From Rhodococcus sp. SBT000017 (GTDB taxonomy: Bacteria > Actinomycetota > Actinomycetes > Mycobacteriales > Mycobacteriaceae), in contig NZ_REFU01000001.1 in the NCBI RefSeq assembly GCF_003688915.1, positions 682,001 to 746,000 of the forward strand: a stretch of DNA of 64,000 nucleotides. Direction: 5' to 3'. The notes beneath the pieces are model-generated. The model was not told the DNA's origin, made no database searches, and was given only the letters and a program-made list of their open reading frames with translations. Every line of letters starts with the position of its first letter. Position 1 is the stretch's first letter. This document shows, in pieces, positions 52,960 through 61,814 of this stretch. Both the position numbers and the translations under genes were made by a program.

Positions 52960-53063
52960 ATGCCGACCATTCTAACGCTGGAGCGATACCCGAGCGGTCG
53001 GAATTCGACTCGGCGATGCTTCGGATGCGCACCATTCGCCGGACATGTTCGTACACTGGCGTC

Positions 53064-53738
53064 ATGGCTGCACCGGCGGGACACGGTTCTTTGCCGCCGA
53101 GCCTTGTCGAAATGGCGACTCGCCAGGTTCGATCCGAGGTGCTCAGCGGTGCGCTAGAGCCCGGATCCCGCGTGGTCGAGGAAACCCTGTGCGCGCGCCT
53201 CGGGATCAGCCGAGCACCGGTACGTGAGGCGTTGCGCCTGTTGGCTCAGCAGGGTCTGGTCGAGCATCTCCCACGTCGCGGGTTCCGAGTGACGGTGTGG
53301 TCGGCAGAGGACATTCTCGAACTTTTCGAGCTGCGTCAGGTTCTCGAACGGCATGCGCTCGAGCGTGCGCTGCCGCTCGCATCGTCTCCCGACGGTGCGT
53401 TCGCGCCGGTGAGAACGGCGCTCGACGAGATGCGTGACGCCGATGCGCGGGGGGACACCCTCGAGAAGGACGACGCCCACCGGCGTTTCCACGAGGCCAT
53501 CGTGGCGTTGGCCGGCAGTCGCCAGCTCGATATGGCGTATGCGCCCATCCTGCTGAAGTTGCAGCTACCGATGGCGCGCAATCTCAGGGAAGAAGCCCGA
53601 GTCGCCAACCCGGTCGACGGGATTCGGCGTCACGAGTGGTTGCTCGATGCCATCGAATCGAACGACGTGTCGGTGGCGCTCGCTGCGTTGAAGCAGCACG
53701 GCGAACTGACCTACCTACATCTCGAGAGTATTTCCTAA
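53064..53738 (+). CDS. GntR/FCD-family transcriptional regulator
   Basis: A 224-residue FCD-type GntR regulator: GSRVVEETLCARLGISRAPVREALRLLAQQGLVEHLPRRG is the winged HTH, and FELRQVLERHALERA plus DAHRRFHEAIVALAGS lie in the FCD ligand domain. A TACACT box lies about 12 nt before the ATG with no ribosome site, so the transcript may be leaderless. It is just upstream of the allophanate/biuret hydrolase operon and likely controls it. Confidence 0.86.
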   Translation: MAAPAGHGSLPPSLVEMATRQVRSEVLSGALEPGSRVVEETLCARLGISRAPVREALRLLAQQGLVEHLPRRGFRVTVWSAEDILELFELRQVLERHALERALPLASSPDGAFAPVRTALDEMRDADARGDTLEKDDAHRRFHEAIVALAGSRQLDMAYAPILLKLQLPMARNLREEARVANPVDGIRRHEWLLDAIESNDVSVALAALKQHGELTYLHLESIS

Positions 53739-53778
53739 CAGACTCGAAACACGGCAACAACCTGCAGTAACAGGAAAC

Positions 53779-53786
53779 TGTCGACA
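53779..53786. promoter_or_regulatory. Candidate GntR site before atzF
   Basis: TGTCGACA is a perfect 8-bp palindrome 9 bp before the allophanate hydrolase start, next to ACAG-GAAA-CTGT. FCD-type GntR proteins bind short palindromes of this size. Weak evidence by pattern only. Confidence 0.25.
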
Positions 53787-53795
53787 ATCGACGGT

Positions 53796-55628
53796 ATGAA
53801 TTCAGACCTGGGACCTGCACTCGGCCCGACCGTCACCGAGATGCTCGCGGCGTACAGAACCGGAAGAACGACTCCCACTGCAACGGTGGAGGCGTTCTCG
53901 ACCGCCGTGGCTGCCCGCGGCGACGACGGAACATGGATCACCGTCGTCGGCCGAGCAGAATTGCTCGCGGCCGCCGCTGCTCTCGAAGCGCGACCCGGCG
54001 CAATGTCGCTACCCCTGTACGGAATTCCCTTCGGAGTCAAGGACAGTATCGATGTGGCCGGATACCCGACCACCCTCGCCTGTCCCGACTACGCGTACAC
54101 GGCGGATTCGACGGCCCCCGCAGTGCAGGCGTTGGTCGACGCCGGAGCCATTTTCGTCGGCAAGACCAGCCTCGACCAGTTCGCGACCGGGCTGAACGGA
54201 ACCCGCACGCCGCACCCGATTCCCCGGAGCGTCTACGGCAACGACATGATCTCCGGTGGCTCGAGTTCCGGTTCGGCACTGGCCGTCGCCCTCGGACAGG
54301 TGCCGTTCAGCGTGGCCACCGACACCGCAGGATCGGGTCGAGTGCCTGCCGCACTCAATGGCATCGTCGGATACAAGCCGTCCCGCGGCCTGATCAGCAC
54401 CGTCGGACTCGTCCCCGCGTGCAAGTCGCTGGACTGCATCACCTTGATGGCGACCACGATCGAGGACCTCGATCTCGTATTCGACGTCATGTGCGCCGAG
54501 GATCCAGCGGACGGGTGGGCACGCCCGCGCGGAGCGAGATACGACGGGCGAGAGATCACTGTCGGACTACCGGACCTGCAGCAGCTGGACTTTTTCGGCG
54601 ACGCAGCCATGTTCGACGCGCACTCGGTCGCACGCCTGTCGCTCGCCGATCGTGGATTACACACCACCACAGTGGATCTCACGCCGTTTCTCGAAGCCGG
54701 TTCGCTGCTGTATCAGGGGCCGTGGGTCGCCGAGCGACTGGTCGAGTTCGATGAATTCCTCATCGAGAAACCCGATTCCATCGTTCCCGTCGTCCGCGAG
54801 ATCTTTCTGGGTGGGCGCCGGTACAGCGCCGTCGATGCCTTCCGTGCACTGCAGACGCTGCAAGACCTCCGCGCTCGCGTCGCACAGCTCTGGACGTCGA
54901 TGGACGTGATGATCGTGCCGACCATCGGCACCACCTTCACCGTGCCGGAGGTACTCGCGGACCCCATTGCGTGCAATACGAAGCTCGGTCACTACACCCA
55001 CTTCGGGAACCTTCTCGACCTGACCGCAGTTGCGGTTCCCGTGGGGCTCACCGAGGACGGCCGACCGGTCAGTCTCATGGTGATCGGGCCTGCGCTGGCC
55101 GACGATACGATTCTCGCGGTCGCGGCTCGGTTGCTCGGAGAAGGGCGCGCCGACTCGCCGCACCGCGCAGCCGATGGGTCGACAGTCGAGACCATCGACA
55201 TCGTCGTTGCCGGGCACCACCTGTCCGGGGAGCGGGCCAACCCGCAGCTGCTCGAGCTGGGCGGGTCCCTGGTCGAGGCCACGTCCACCGCCCCGACATA
55301 CACACTGCTTCGGATCGGAACCGCCGATCCGACACCCGGCCTGCTGCGAGTTCCCCTCGGCGGCAGCGCAATCGACGTGGAGAGGTGGCGTCTGCCCGCT
55401 ACTTCTCTTGCGGTACTCGCGGGCAGAATGCCGGCGGTACTCGCTCTGGGACGAGTACTGCTGGCGGACGGTTCCGACGTTCTCGGCTACGTCTGCGACG
55501 TCACTGTGCAGACCGGCGCGCAGCGGCACACCGTCGACGACATCAGCGAGTTCGGTGGCTGGCGGGCATATTCCCGGGCGATCAGTTCTGCTCACGACAC
55601 TTCCATTGCAGCACAGGAGATCTCATGA
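53796..55628 (+). CDS. atzF: Allophanate hydrolase
   Basis: A 610-residue two-domain enzyme. The amidase-signature domain (1 to ~460) has Lys82 in FGVKDS, Ser156 in GGSSSGSA and Ser180 in DTAGSGR: the Ser-cisSer-Lys triad. The C-terminal ~150 residues (LLELGGSLVEATSTAPTYTLLRIG onward) are the AH_C domain found in AtzF. It hydrolyses allophanate to ammonia and CO2. It overlaps the biuret hydrolase-like gene (ATGA), upstream of a permease, and follows a GntR regulator. No biotin-carboxylase (urea carboxylase) gene is near, so allophanate comes from biuret here. Confidence 0.88.
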   Translation: MNSDLGPALGPTVTEMLAAYRTGRTTPTATVEAFSTAVAARGDDGTWITVVGRAELLAAAAALEARPGAMSLPLYGIPFGVKDSIDVAGYPTTLACPDYAYTADSTAPAVQALVDAGAIFVGKTSLDQFATGLNGTRTPHPIPRSVYGNDMISGGSSSGSALAVALGQVPFSVATDTAGSGRVPAALNGIVGYKPSRGLISTVGLVPACKSLDCITLMATTIEDLDLVFDVMCAEDPADGWARPRGARYDGREITVGLPDLQQLDFFGDAAMFDAHSVARLSLADRGLHTTTVDLTPFLEAGSLLYQGPWVAERLVEFDEFLIEKPDSIVPVVREIFLGGRRYSAVDAFRALQTLQDLRARVAQLWTSMDVMIVPTIGTTFTVPEVLADPIACNTKLGHYTHFGNLLDLTAVAVPVGLTEDGRPVSLMVIGPALADDTILAVAARLLGEGRADSPHRAADGSTVETIDIVVAGHHLSGERANPQLLELGGSLVEATSTAPTYTLLRIGTADPTPGLLRVPLGGSAIDVERWRLPATSLAVLAGRMPAVLALGRVLLADGSDVLGYVCDVTVQTGAQRHTVDDISEFGGWRAYSRAISSAHDTSIAAQEIS

Positions 55629-56338
55629 CCTCAGCACACACTCGGGAAACGTCGATACCGTCGGCGTCACCATCGGAGTTCACCATCGATGCCGCGACGA
55701 CGGCACTGCTCGTCATCGACATGCAGAGGGACTTTTTGCTCCCCGGCGGTTTCGGTGAGAGCCTCGGCAACGATGTCGGCCTGCTCCGAACCGTGATCGA
55801 ACCACTCGCAGGTCTCATCGCAGTGGCCAGGGAAGCCGGGATACCCGTGATCCACACCAGGGAGGGGCATCTACCGGACCTGTCGGACTGCCCGCCGGCA
55901 AAGCTGCGCCGCGGCAACCCGTCACAGCGCATCGGCGATCCAGGAGCGTTCGGCCGCATCCTCGTTCGCGGTGAGTACGGTCACGACATCGTCGACGAGC
56001 TGGCACCGCTCGAAGGCGAGGCAGTCATCGACAAGCCCGGCAAAGGGGCGTTCTACGCCACCGAGCTCTCCGAGATCCTCACGCGCGCCGGAATCACCAC
56101 TCTGCTCGTCACCGGTGTGACGACCGAGGTGTGCGTGCACACCACGGTTCGGGAGGCCAATGATCGAGGATACGAGTGCCTCGTGGTGACGGACTGTGTC
56201 GGTTCGTACTTCCCGGAGTTTCAGCGTGTGGGCCTCGAGATGATTTCGGCTCAAGGCGGCATTTTCGGTTGGACCGCGCCGTCGGAGGACGTCGTGGCCG
56301 CGTTGGTTGCACCCGTCCCCACCTCGGCAAGTCGATAG
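55625..56338 (+). CDS. biuH: Biuret hydrolase-like cysteine hydrolase
   Basis: A 237-residue isochorismatase-fold cysteine hydrolase. Asp32 (VIDMQRDF), Lys140 (DKPGKGAF) and Cys170 (TTEVCVHTT) form the triad. Segments IHTREGHLPDL, IGDPGAFGRILVRGE, EGEAVIDKPGKG and REANDRGYECLVV closely match biuret hydrolase as I remember it, more than other family members. It converts biuret to allophanate and ammonia; AtzF, encoded in overlap upstream, finishes the job. Biuret specificity is inferred from motif and context. Confidence 0.83.
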   Translation: MTSAHTRETSIPSASPSEFTIDAATTALLVIDMQRDFLLPGGFGESLGNDVGLLRTVIEPLAGLIAVAREAGIPVIHTREGHLPDLSDCPPAKLRRGNPSQRIGDPGAFGRILVRGEYGHDIVDELAPLEGEAVIDKPGKGAFYATELSEILTRAGITTLLVTGVTTEVCVHTTVREANDRGYECLVVTDCVGSYFPEFQRVGLEMISAQGGIFGWTAPSEDVVAALVAPVPTSASR

Positions 56339-56346
56339 GACCGAAC

Positions 56347-57927
56347 ATGACCATGGACGTCAAGGACTCACCCGCTGCAGGCTCCTCGTCCTCGTTCACG
56401 CTCCCGTGGTGGACGAAGGGCGACACCAACGCATTCTTCGGACTCGGCTTCAACATCCTCGTCAATGTGCTCACTCTGACGACACTGAGCATCGCGGTCG
56501 TCGGAATTCCAGGAAGCGACGTCCTCGGGACCCTGCTGCCTGCCCTCGGGATCGCCCTGATCCTGGGGAACCTGTACTACATGGTTCTCGCTCGTCGACT
56601 TGCCAAGCGCGAGAACCGAACCAACGTGACGGCGCTACCGTACGGTCCGAGCGTTCCGCACATGTTCATCGTCGTGTTCGTCGTCATGCTCCCGGTCTAC
56701 CTGGCGACGGGTAACGCGGTTCAGGCGTGGGCGGCTGGGCTCGCCTGGGCCTTCATGATCGGGATCATCGTCATGATCGGAGCGTTCGTCGGGCCCTACA
56801 TTCGCAGGATCACCCCGCGCGCGGCGATGCTCGGTACGTTGGCCGGCATCTCGATCACGTTCATCGCGATGCGCCCGGCCGCGCAGATGTGGGAGGCCGC
56901 CTGGATCGGGTTGCCCGTTCTCGCAATCATTCTCATCGGCTTCTTCACCGATGTGAAGTTGCCCGGCAATATTCCGGTGGGGCTCGCCGCGCTCCTGGTG
57001 GGCACGGCGATCGGCTGGATCGGCGGGTACATGTCCGTGCCGGACGTGACCGAGGCGGCGAGCAACATCGCCCTCGGCCTTCCCGATCTACGCCTCGACC
57101 TACTTCTGGACGGGCTCGGAAATCTGGCACCGCTGCTCGCGACGGCAATTCCTCTGGGGGTGTACAACTTCACCGAGGCGATGAGCAACGTCGAGAGCGC
57201 ATCTGCTGCCGGAGACAACTACAACCTGCGCAGTGTGCTGCTCGCCGACGGCTTCGGTGCGGTCGTCGGCTCGGCGTTCGGATCGCCGTTCCCGCCCGCG
57301 GTCTACATCGGCCATCCCGGCTGGAAAGACGCAGGCGGCCGGACCGGATACTCGGTCGCGTCGGGCGTCGCGATCGGGGTGATGTGTTTTCTCGGATTGT
57401 TCGGATTGCTGGCAACGTTGCTTCCGATTCCCGCGATCGTCCCGATTCTGCTGTACATCGGACTGCTGATCGGTGCCCAAGCATTCCAGTCGGTGCCCAA
57501 GCTGCACGCCATCGCGGTGGTCGTGGCCCTGCTACCGAACCTCGCGGAGTGGGCGGTGGGTCTGATCGACAACGCACTCAGCGCGGCAGGCACGTCGGCG
57601 ACGGAAGTGGGAAGCGCGGCACTGGGTCAGGCGGGTGTCGTCTACGACGGGCTGAAGACATTCGGGTCGGGAGCGGTACTCGCCGGACTCATGTTGGGCA
57701 CCATCGTCACGTTCGTTCTCGACAAACGGTTTCTCGCCGCCGCAACAGCGAGTGGGGTGGCCGCGGCACTGTCGTGGGTCGGTCTGATCCACTCGCACGA
57801 GGTGGGGTGGGCAGCCAATCCCCAAGTCGCACTCGGCTATCTGTCCTTCGGGCTCGTGTGTCTGGCGTACTCGCGGCTGATTCCCGCGCCGAAGCCGACG
57901 ACCGAGCCACAACCGGTCGGGGAGTAG
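56347..57927 (+). CDS. NCS2-type permease of the biuret/allophanate operon
   Basis: A 526-residue transporter with about 12 hydrophobic segments. It opens LPWWTKGDTNAFFGLGFNILVNVLTLTTL and contains IPLGVYNFTEAMSNVESASAAGDNYNLRSVLLADG, typical of the xanthine/uracil (NCS2-like, AzgA-related) permeases. Being 8 bp after the biuret hydrolase gene, it is the likely importer for biuret or a related nitrogen compound such as cyanurate. A strong hairpin follows. Confidence 0.82.
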   Translation: MTMDVKDSPAAGSSSSFTLPWWTKGDTNAFFGLGFNILVNVLTLTTLSIAVVGIPGSDVLGTLLPALGIALILGNLYYMVLARRLAKRENRTNVTALPYGPSVPHMFIVVFVVMLPVYLATGNAVQAWAAGLAWAFMIGIIVMIGAFVGPYIRRITPRAAMLGTLAGISITFIAMRPAAQMWEAAWIGLPVLAIILIGFFTDVKLPGNIPVGLAALLVGTAIGWIGGYMSVPDVTEAASNIALGLPDLRLDLLLDGLGNLAPLLATAIPLGVYNFTEAMSNVESASAAGDNYNLRSVLLADGFGAVVGSAFGSPFPPAVYIGHPGWKDAGGRTGYSVASGVAIGVMCFLGLFGLLATLLPIPAIVPILLYIGLLIGAQAFQSVPKLHAIAVVVALLPNLAEWAVGLIDNALSAAGTSATEVGSAALGQAGVVYDGLKTFGSGAVLAGLMLGTIVTFVLDKRFLAAATASGVAAALSWVGLIHSHEVGWAANPQVALGYLSFGLVCLAYSRLIPAPKPTTEPQPVGE

Positions 57928-57932
57928 GGCAT

Positions 57933-57962
57933 CCCGATGCGGGCCGCACGGCCCGCATCGGG
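57933..57962. terminator. Strong bidirectional hairpin between convergent genes
   Basis: CCCGATGCGGGCC and GGCCCGCATCGGG form a perfect 13-bp stem with the 4-nt loop GCAC, filling most of the gap between the permease stop and the carboxylic acid reductase stop. Usable as terminator from both sides, though it has no U-run. Confidence 0.7.
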
Positions 57963-57969
57963 AACTTCG

Positions 57970-60900
57970 CTAGCGCTTGCTCACGAGCTCGAGCGCCACG
58001 AGATCGGAGAGATACTTCTCGATCAGTTCGCGCCCGAGGTGCGGAATATCCCCGACGGCCGAGGCGAACTCGTCGGCAGGCAGTATCGCCCCGGACGACG
58101 GGTGTTGCGGCTCTGCGTACGAGGCGATCAGGGGGAGCAGCGAGTGTGAACGTTGCTTCTCCGGAAGAGCCTCGACTGCGGCGCTGAAACGCTCGAACCA
58201 TTCGTCGTAGTTCTCGACAGTCTCGATGTCGCGACCTGCGTCACGGATCCAGTCGACGAACGTGTCCAGCGAGATGTCGTCGTCGTGTGGGTTGAGGATG
58301 TCGAAGGTTCGGTAGCCCGAGGTATCCCCACCCGCGATCGACGTGATGGCCGACGCACTGAAATCGGCCGGCAGTCCGTCGTAGTGGGCCAGCGGTCGCC
58401 CCTTCTCGTCGGTCGGTGCCCCGGTGTCGGTGGCGTAGAACGTGTGTGGAGCCAGACCGGTTGCGACGACCGACAGGATCAAACGCGTGAACACGTCAGG
58501 GACGTTGAGCTGACCCGTCCAGGTGCTGTGCGCCAGAATCATGTCCGAGCGGAAGACCGAGACGGGCAAGCCGAATTCGTCGAACGCATTGCGCAACAGC
58601 ACTTCACCGGCCCACTTGGAGTTGCCGTAGCCGTTGGCGTACGAATCGTCCACGGCCCGCGACGGACTGTCGACACGGATGTCGCCGTTTTCCCGGAATT
58701 CCTCGACGCCCGCTGCGACGGCCACCGTCGACAGGTAGGTCACCGGCTTGACATGGTCGGTCAGCGCCAGCCGGATCACCTCGGCCGTGCCGACGACGTT
58801 GGGCCCGAAGAGGTGCTCGTACGGCAGGGCATGGTTGACCAGCGCTGCGGGGTGGACGATGCGATCCACCCGTTCGGCCAGCGCCTCGAATGCCTTGTGG
58901 TCCAGGCCGAAGTGAGGTGTCCCGAGATCGCCTGCCACGACCTCGAGAGCGGCGTCGGCCAAGGTTCGATAACGCTCCGACAGTTCCGCGTCTCCACTGT
59001 CGAAGGCTGCATCGAGACGAGCTCGCGCGTCGGAATCGGAGCGTCCGCGCACCAGGCAGACGACCTTTCCGCCGACCTCGGCCATGCGCCCCAGCCATTC
59101 CAGGCAGAGGAAGCGGCCGAGGTACCCGTTGGCACCGGTCAGCAAGACCGTGCTGGTCTGTTCTCGTGGGCCGGGAACATGGTGTGCGGCGTCCAGGAGC
59201 GCGTCGTCGAGAAATGCCGACAGACGCAGGTCGGCGGCGCGTGCAACGGCGGCACCGCGGCCGTGCACCGAGGCGAATGTCGCTGTGTCGGAATCATTGT
59301 CGCGAGCCGAGGAAATGTACTCGGCCAGTGCTGCCAGGTCCATGGCGGGTCCGGTGATCACTCCGACCGGAACATCGACGTCGTAGATCTCACGGAGCAG
59401 CGTCGAGAACGTCAACGCCGACAACGAATCTCCGCCCAAGTCGCTGAAGTGGGCATCGGGGCGAACATCGGACCCGGCGCACCCGAGCAGGGCCTGCGCG
59501 GCATCGCCGACGGTGGTCAGGACAGGGGCATCGGCACCAGTGCGCCTGAGCTCGCGCAGGCGCTCGTTCTGACCGGATTCGAGGTCTGCGTAACGACGCT
59601 CGAGTTCGTCCCCGTAACGCTCGACCAACTTGGGACGCAGTTGCTTGCCTGCACCGGACAACAGTCCGTTCTCCTGTGTGAACGGCTGGTGCTCGACGAT
59701 GACCTCGCGCGGAATTTCGTACGAGTTCAGCGCTTCGGTGCGCGCGATCCTCTGCAACGATTCGATGACCGAACCCGCAGTCGTATCCGGGTGGGCCGGT
59801 ACGACGATTGCCAGGAGATACGCCCGTTGGCTGTTGCCGTACAGAAATATCTGGTCGACCAGCTCGCTGGTACCGAACAGGGCTTCGAGGCGCGCCAGCG
59901 CGACGAACTCGCCCTGCGCCAGTTTCAGAACGTTCTTGCGTCGGTCGACGTATGCGAGTCGGTCCGGCTCGATCTCGGCGACGACGTCACCGGTGCGATA
60001 GAAGCCCTCGGAGTCGAAAACATCGGCCGTGACGTCCGGGCGCTTGTAGTAGCCGGGAATGATGGACGCCGTCTTGAGCAGGAGCTCACCGCGCGGATGC
60101 GGTGTGTCGGTGGAGAAATAGCCGAGTTCGGGCACATCGTCGAGCTTGTATTCGATCACCGGCGGGCGTTGAACGACACCGTCGTGCAACACCATTCCGG
60201 CTTCGGTGGAGCCGTAGTTGTCGCGCACCTCGATATCGAGCAGCTCCGTGACGAAGTCCTTGACCTCCTCGGCGATCGGTGCGGTGCCGACCATTGCAGC
60301 CAGAATACGTCCGCCGAATTGTTCGATCCTGTTGCGTTCGAGGACCTCCCGACGCGTCCTGTCGGCATCGCCACCGGCAGAGCGCTCGACCTCGCGGTCG
60401 ATCTCGGCCAGGACGTTGTGGCGAATCATCTCGCAGACCCGCGAGATCAACAGTGCCATCGTGGGCCGGGCGAGAGCGAAATCCTCGAACAGGGTGGACA
60501 GGTCGCTCGCCCCTGCGAAGTGGACGGTGCCGCCGGCGGCCAGCGTCGAGAAGACGAGGCCACGGCCGGCCAGGTGACTCATCGGAAGATAGTCGAGAGT
60601 GATGACCGGGAAGGCCGGCCGGTCCGTGGACTCGGAGGAGGCTCCGGTGTGGTGCCAGGCCCCGGTCCAGGCTCCGCACACGATTTTTTCGGTGTGCATC
60701 GCCCCTTTGGGGGTGCCGGTGCTGCCGGAGGTGTAGATCAGCGTTGCGAGTCGGTCGGGATCCTCGCCATCGGGTAGTGGAACCTGCGGCAGTTGCGCGC
60801 CGTCGCGAACCAGCTCGGTGAGCGGCCGAACGAAGACTCCCACCTGTTCGGCATCGGTACGCGCAGACTTCATGATTCGCGTGTGCGCGTCTACTGCACC

Positions 60901-61497
60901 GTCGTAGTCGAGAACGACGATTCGCCGAATGGACCGACAATGGGTGGCAACCTGGACCGCGACGGACAGGTTGTCGACATCGGCTGCGAGGACGACGGGT
61001 TCGACCTCGTCGGCGATGGCCGAGAGCTGGCCCGCGGTGGCACCGGCCTGCAACGGAACGGCAATCGCGCCGAGTCGAATCGTGGCCAGTTCCGCGATGA
61101 CATAGTCGGCACTCGCGAATCCCAAGGTTGCGAAGAAGTCTCCTGAAGCAATACCGAATGCGTCGTGCGTGAGCGCCGAGGCCAGTGCACCGGCGTCTTT
61201 CCACGCTCGGCCGTAGGTGACAGTGTCGAAGCGGGGGAGCAGCCGCAGCGTGTTCGCACCGTCGATTCCGGCGACCTCTCGCGCTCGGCGGCCGAGGGCA
61301 GGCCGATCCGAGTAGCGCGTCATGATCTCGGCAACCACGCGGGCCAGGTTGGGCGACAGCTCCTGTGCGGCGTCGGCCACTGCGCTGTCCGGTTCGGCGG
61401 CTCGAAACTCTTGGTCGGACTCGTGCAGTTCCTGGAATCGACTGCGTTGCCTGCTCTGACGATCCTGTCGGCTGTCGACGGCCAGTGTGTGCGTCAT
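57970..61497 (-). CDS. car: Carboxylic acid reductase (CAR)
   Basis: A 1175-residue three-module enzyme. The adenylation domain contains IYTSGSTGTPKGAMHTE, YGSTEAGMVL and YRTGDVVAEIE; the carrier domain has LGGDSLSAL with the phosphopantetheine Ser691; the reductase domain starts with VLLTGANGYLGRFLCLEWL and has YANGYGNSKWAGE (Tyr/Lys). It reduces carboxylic acids to aldehydes with ATP and NADPH and needs a phosphopantetheinyl transferase encoded elsewhere. ATG 61497 is chosen; a longer frame to 61539 is unlikely. It is divergent from the acyl-CoA dehydrogenase gene. Confidence 0.92.
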   Translation of the reverse strand: MTHTLAVDSRQDRQSRQRSRFQELHESDQEFRAAEPDSAVADAAQELSPNLARVVAEIMTRYSDRPALGRRAREVAGIDGANTLRLLPRFDTVTYGRAWKDAGALASALTHDAFGIASGDFFATLGFASADYVIAELATIRLGAIAVPLQAGATAGQLSAIADEVEPVVLAADVDNLSVAVQVATHCRSIRRIVVLDYDGAVDAHTRIMKSARTDAEQVGVFVRPLTELVRDGAQLPQVPLPDGEDPDRLATLIYTSGSTGTPKGAMHTEKIVCGAWTGAWHHTGASSESTDRPAFPVITLDYLPMSHLAGRGLVFSTLAAGGTVHFAGASDLSTLFEDFALARPTMALLISRVCEMIRHNVLAEIDREVERSAGGDADRTRREVLERNRIEQFGGRILAAMVGTAPIAEEVKDFVTELLDIEVRDNYGSTEAGMVLHDGVVQRPPVIEYKLDDVPELGYFSTDTPHPRGELLLKTASIIPGYYKRPDVTADVFDSEGFYRTGDVVAEIEPDRLAYVDRRKNVLKLAQGEFVALARLEALFGTSELVDQIFLYGNSQRAYLLAIVVPAHPDTTAGSVIESLQRIARTEALNSYEIPREVIVEHQPFTQENGLLSGAGKQLRPKLVERYGDELERRYADLESGQNERLRELRRTGADAPVLTTVGDAAQALLGCAGSDVRPDAHFSDLGGDSLSALTFSTLLREIYDVDVPVGVITGPAMDLAALAEYISSARDNDSDTATFASVHGRGAAVARAADLRLSAFLDDALLDAAHHVPGPREQTSTVLLTGANGYLGRFLCLEWLGRMAEVGGKVVCLVRGRSDSDARARLDAAFDSGDAELSERYRTLADAALEVVAGDLGTPHFGLDHKAFEALAERVDRIVHPAALVNHALPYEHLFGPNVVGTAEVIRLALTDHVKPVTYLSTVAVAAGVEEFRENGDIRVDSPSRAVDDSYANGYGNSKWAGEVLLRNAFDEFGLPVSVFRSDMILAHSTWTGQLNVPDVFTRLILSVVATGLAPHTFYATDTGAPTDEKGRPLAHYDGLPADFSASAITSIAGGDTSGYRTFDILNPHDDDISLDTFVDWIRDAGRDIETVENYDEWFERFSAAVEALPEKQRSHSLLPLIASYAEPQHPSSGAILPADEFASAVGDIPHLGRELIEKYLSDLVALELVSKR

Positions 61498-61814
61498 GCT
61501 CGACTCCCTCCGACGAAGCACACCGATCGTTCGGGGCACCTCGCGATTGTCCGCTTCATTTCGTTATCAAAGGTAAGTATATGCCGCGGTGCTCGTCGGT
61601 AGTCGTGACGCTCCTCATAGTCCGATTGGTCGTAAATGTCTGCCTGACTGCGCTTTTCGAGTCCGGATCGCGGACGCGGATCTGCGCTGACAGCTCACGC
61701 GGGTACTCGGTGAAGGCGGGAGATCGCGACTTGTATGGTGATTCCACAGTCATGTGCGTCACAGTGCTCGTCACCATCGTGCGCACGTGTCACCCCTCGC
61801 GATCGGAGAAGTGA
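61498..61814. promoter_or_regulatory. Divergent promoter region between car and acyl-CoA dehydrogenase
   Basis: The 317 bp hold no supported gene. They contain the upstream regions of two divergent genes. A more AT-rich part (TTCGTTATCAAAGGTAAG, near 61560) could hold the car promoter, and TTGTATGGTGATTCC near 61733 the other. No clear operator palindrome seen. Confidence 0.4.

Noticed and set aside
58153..60777. An 874-codon open frame on the + strand
   Set aside because: It is wholly antisense to the carboxylic acid reductase, whose motifs are clear, and its translation shows no family; high GC keeps such frames open.
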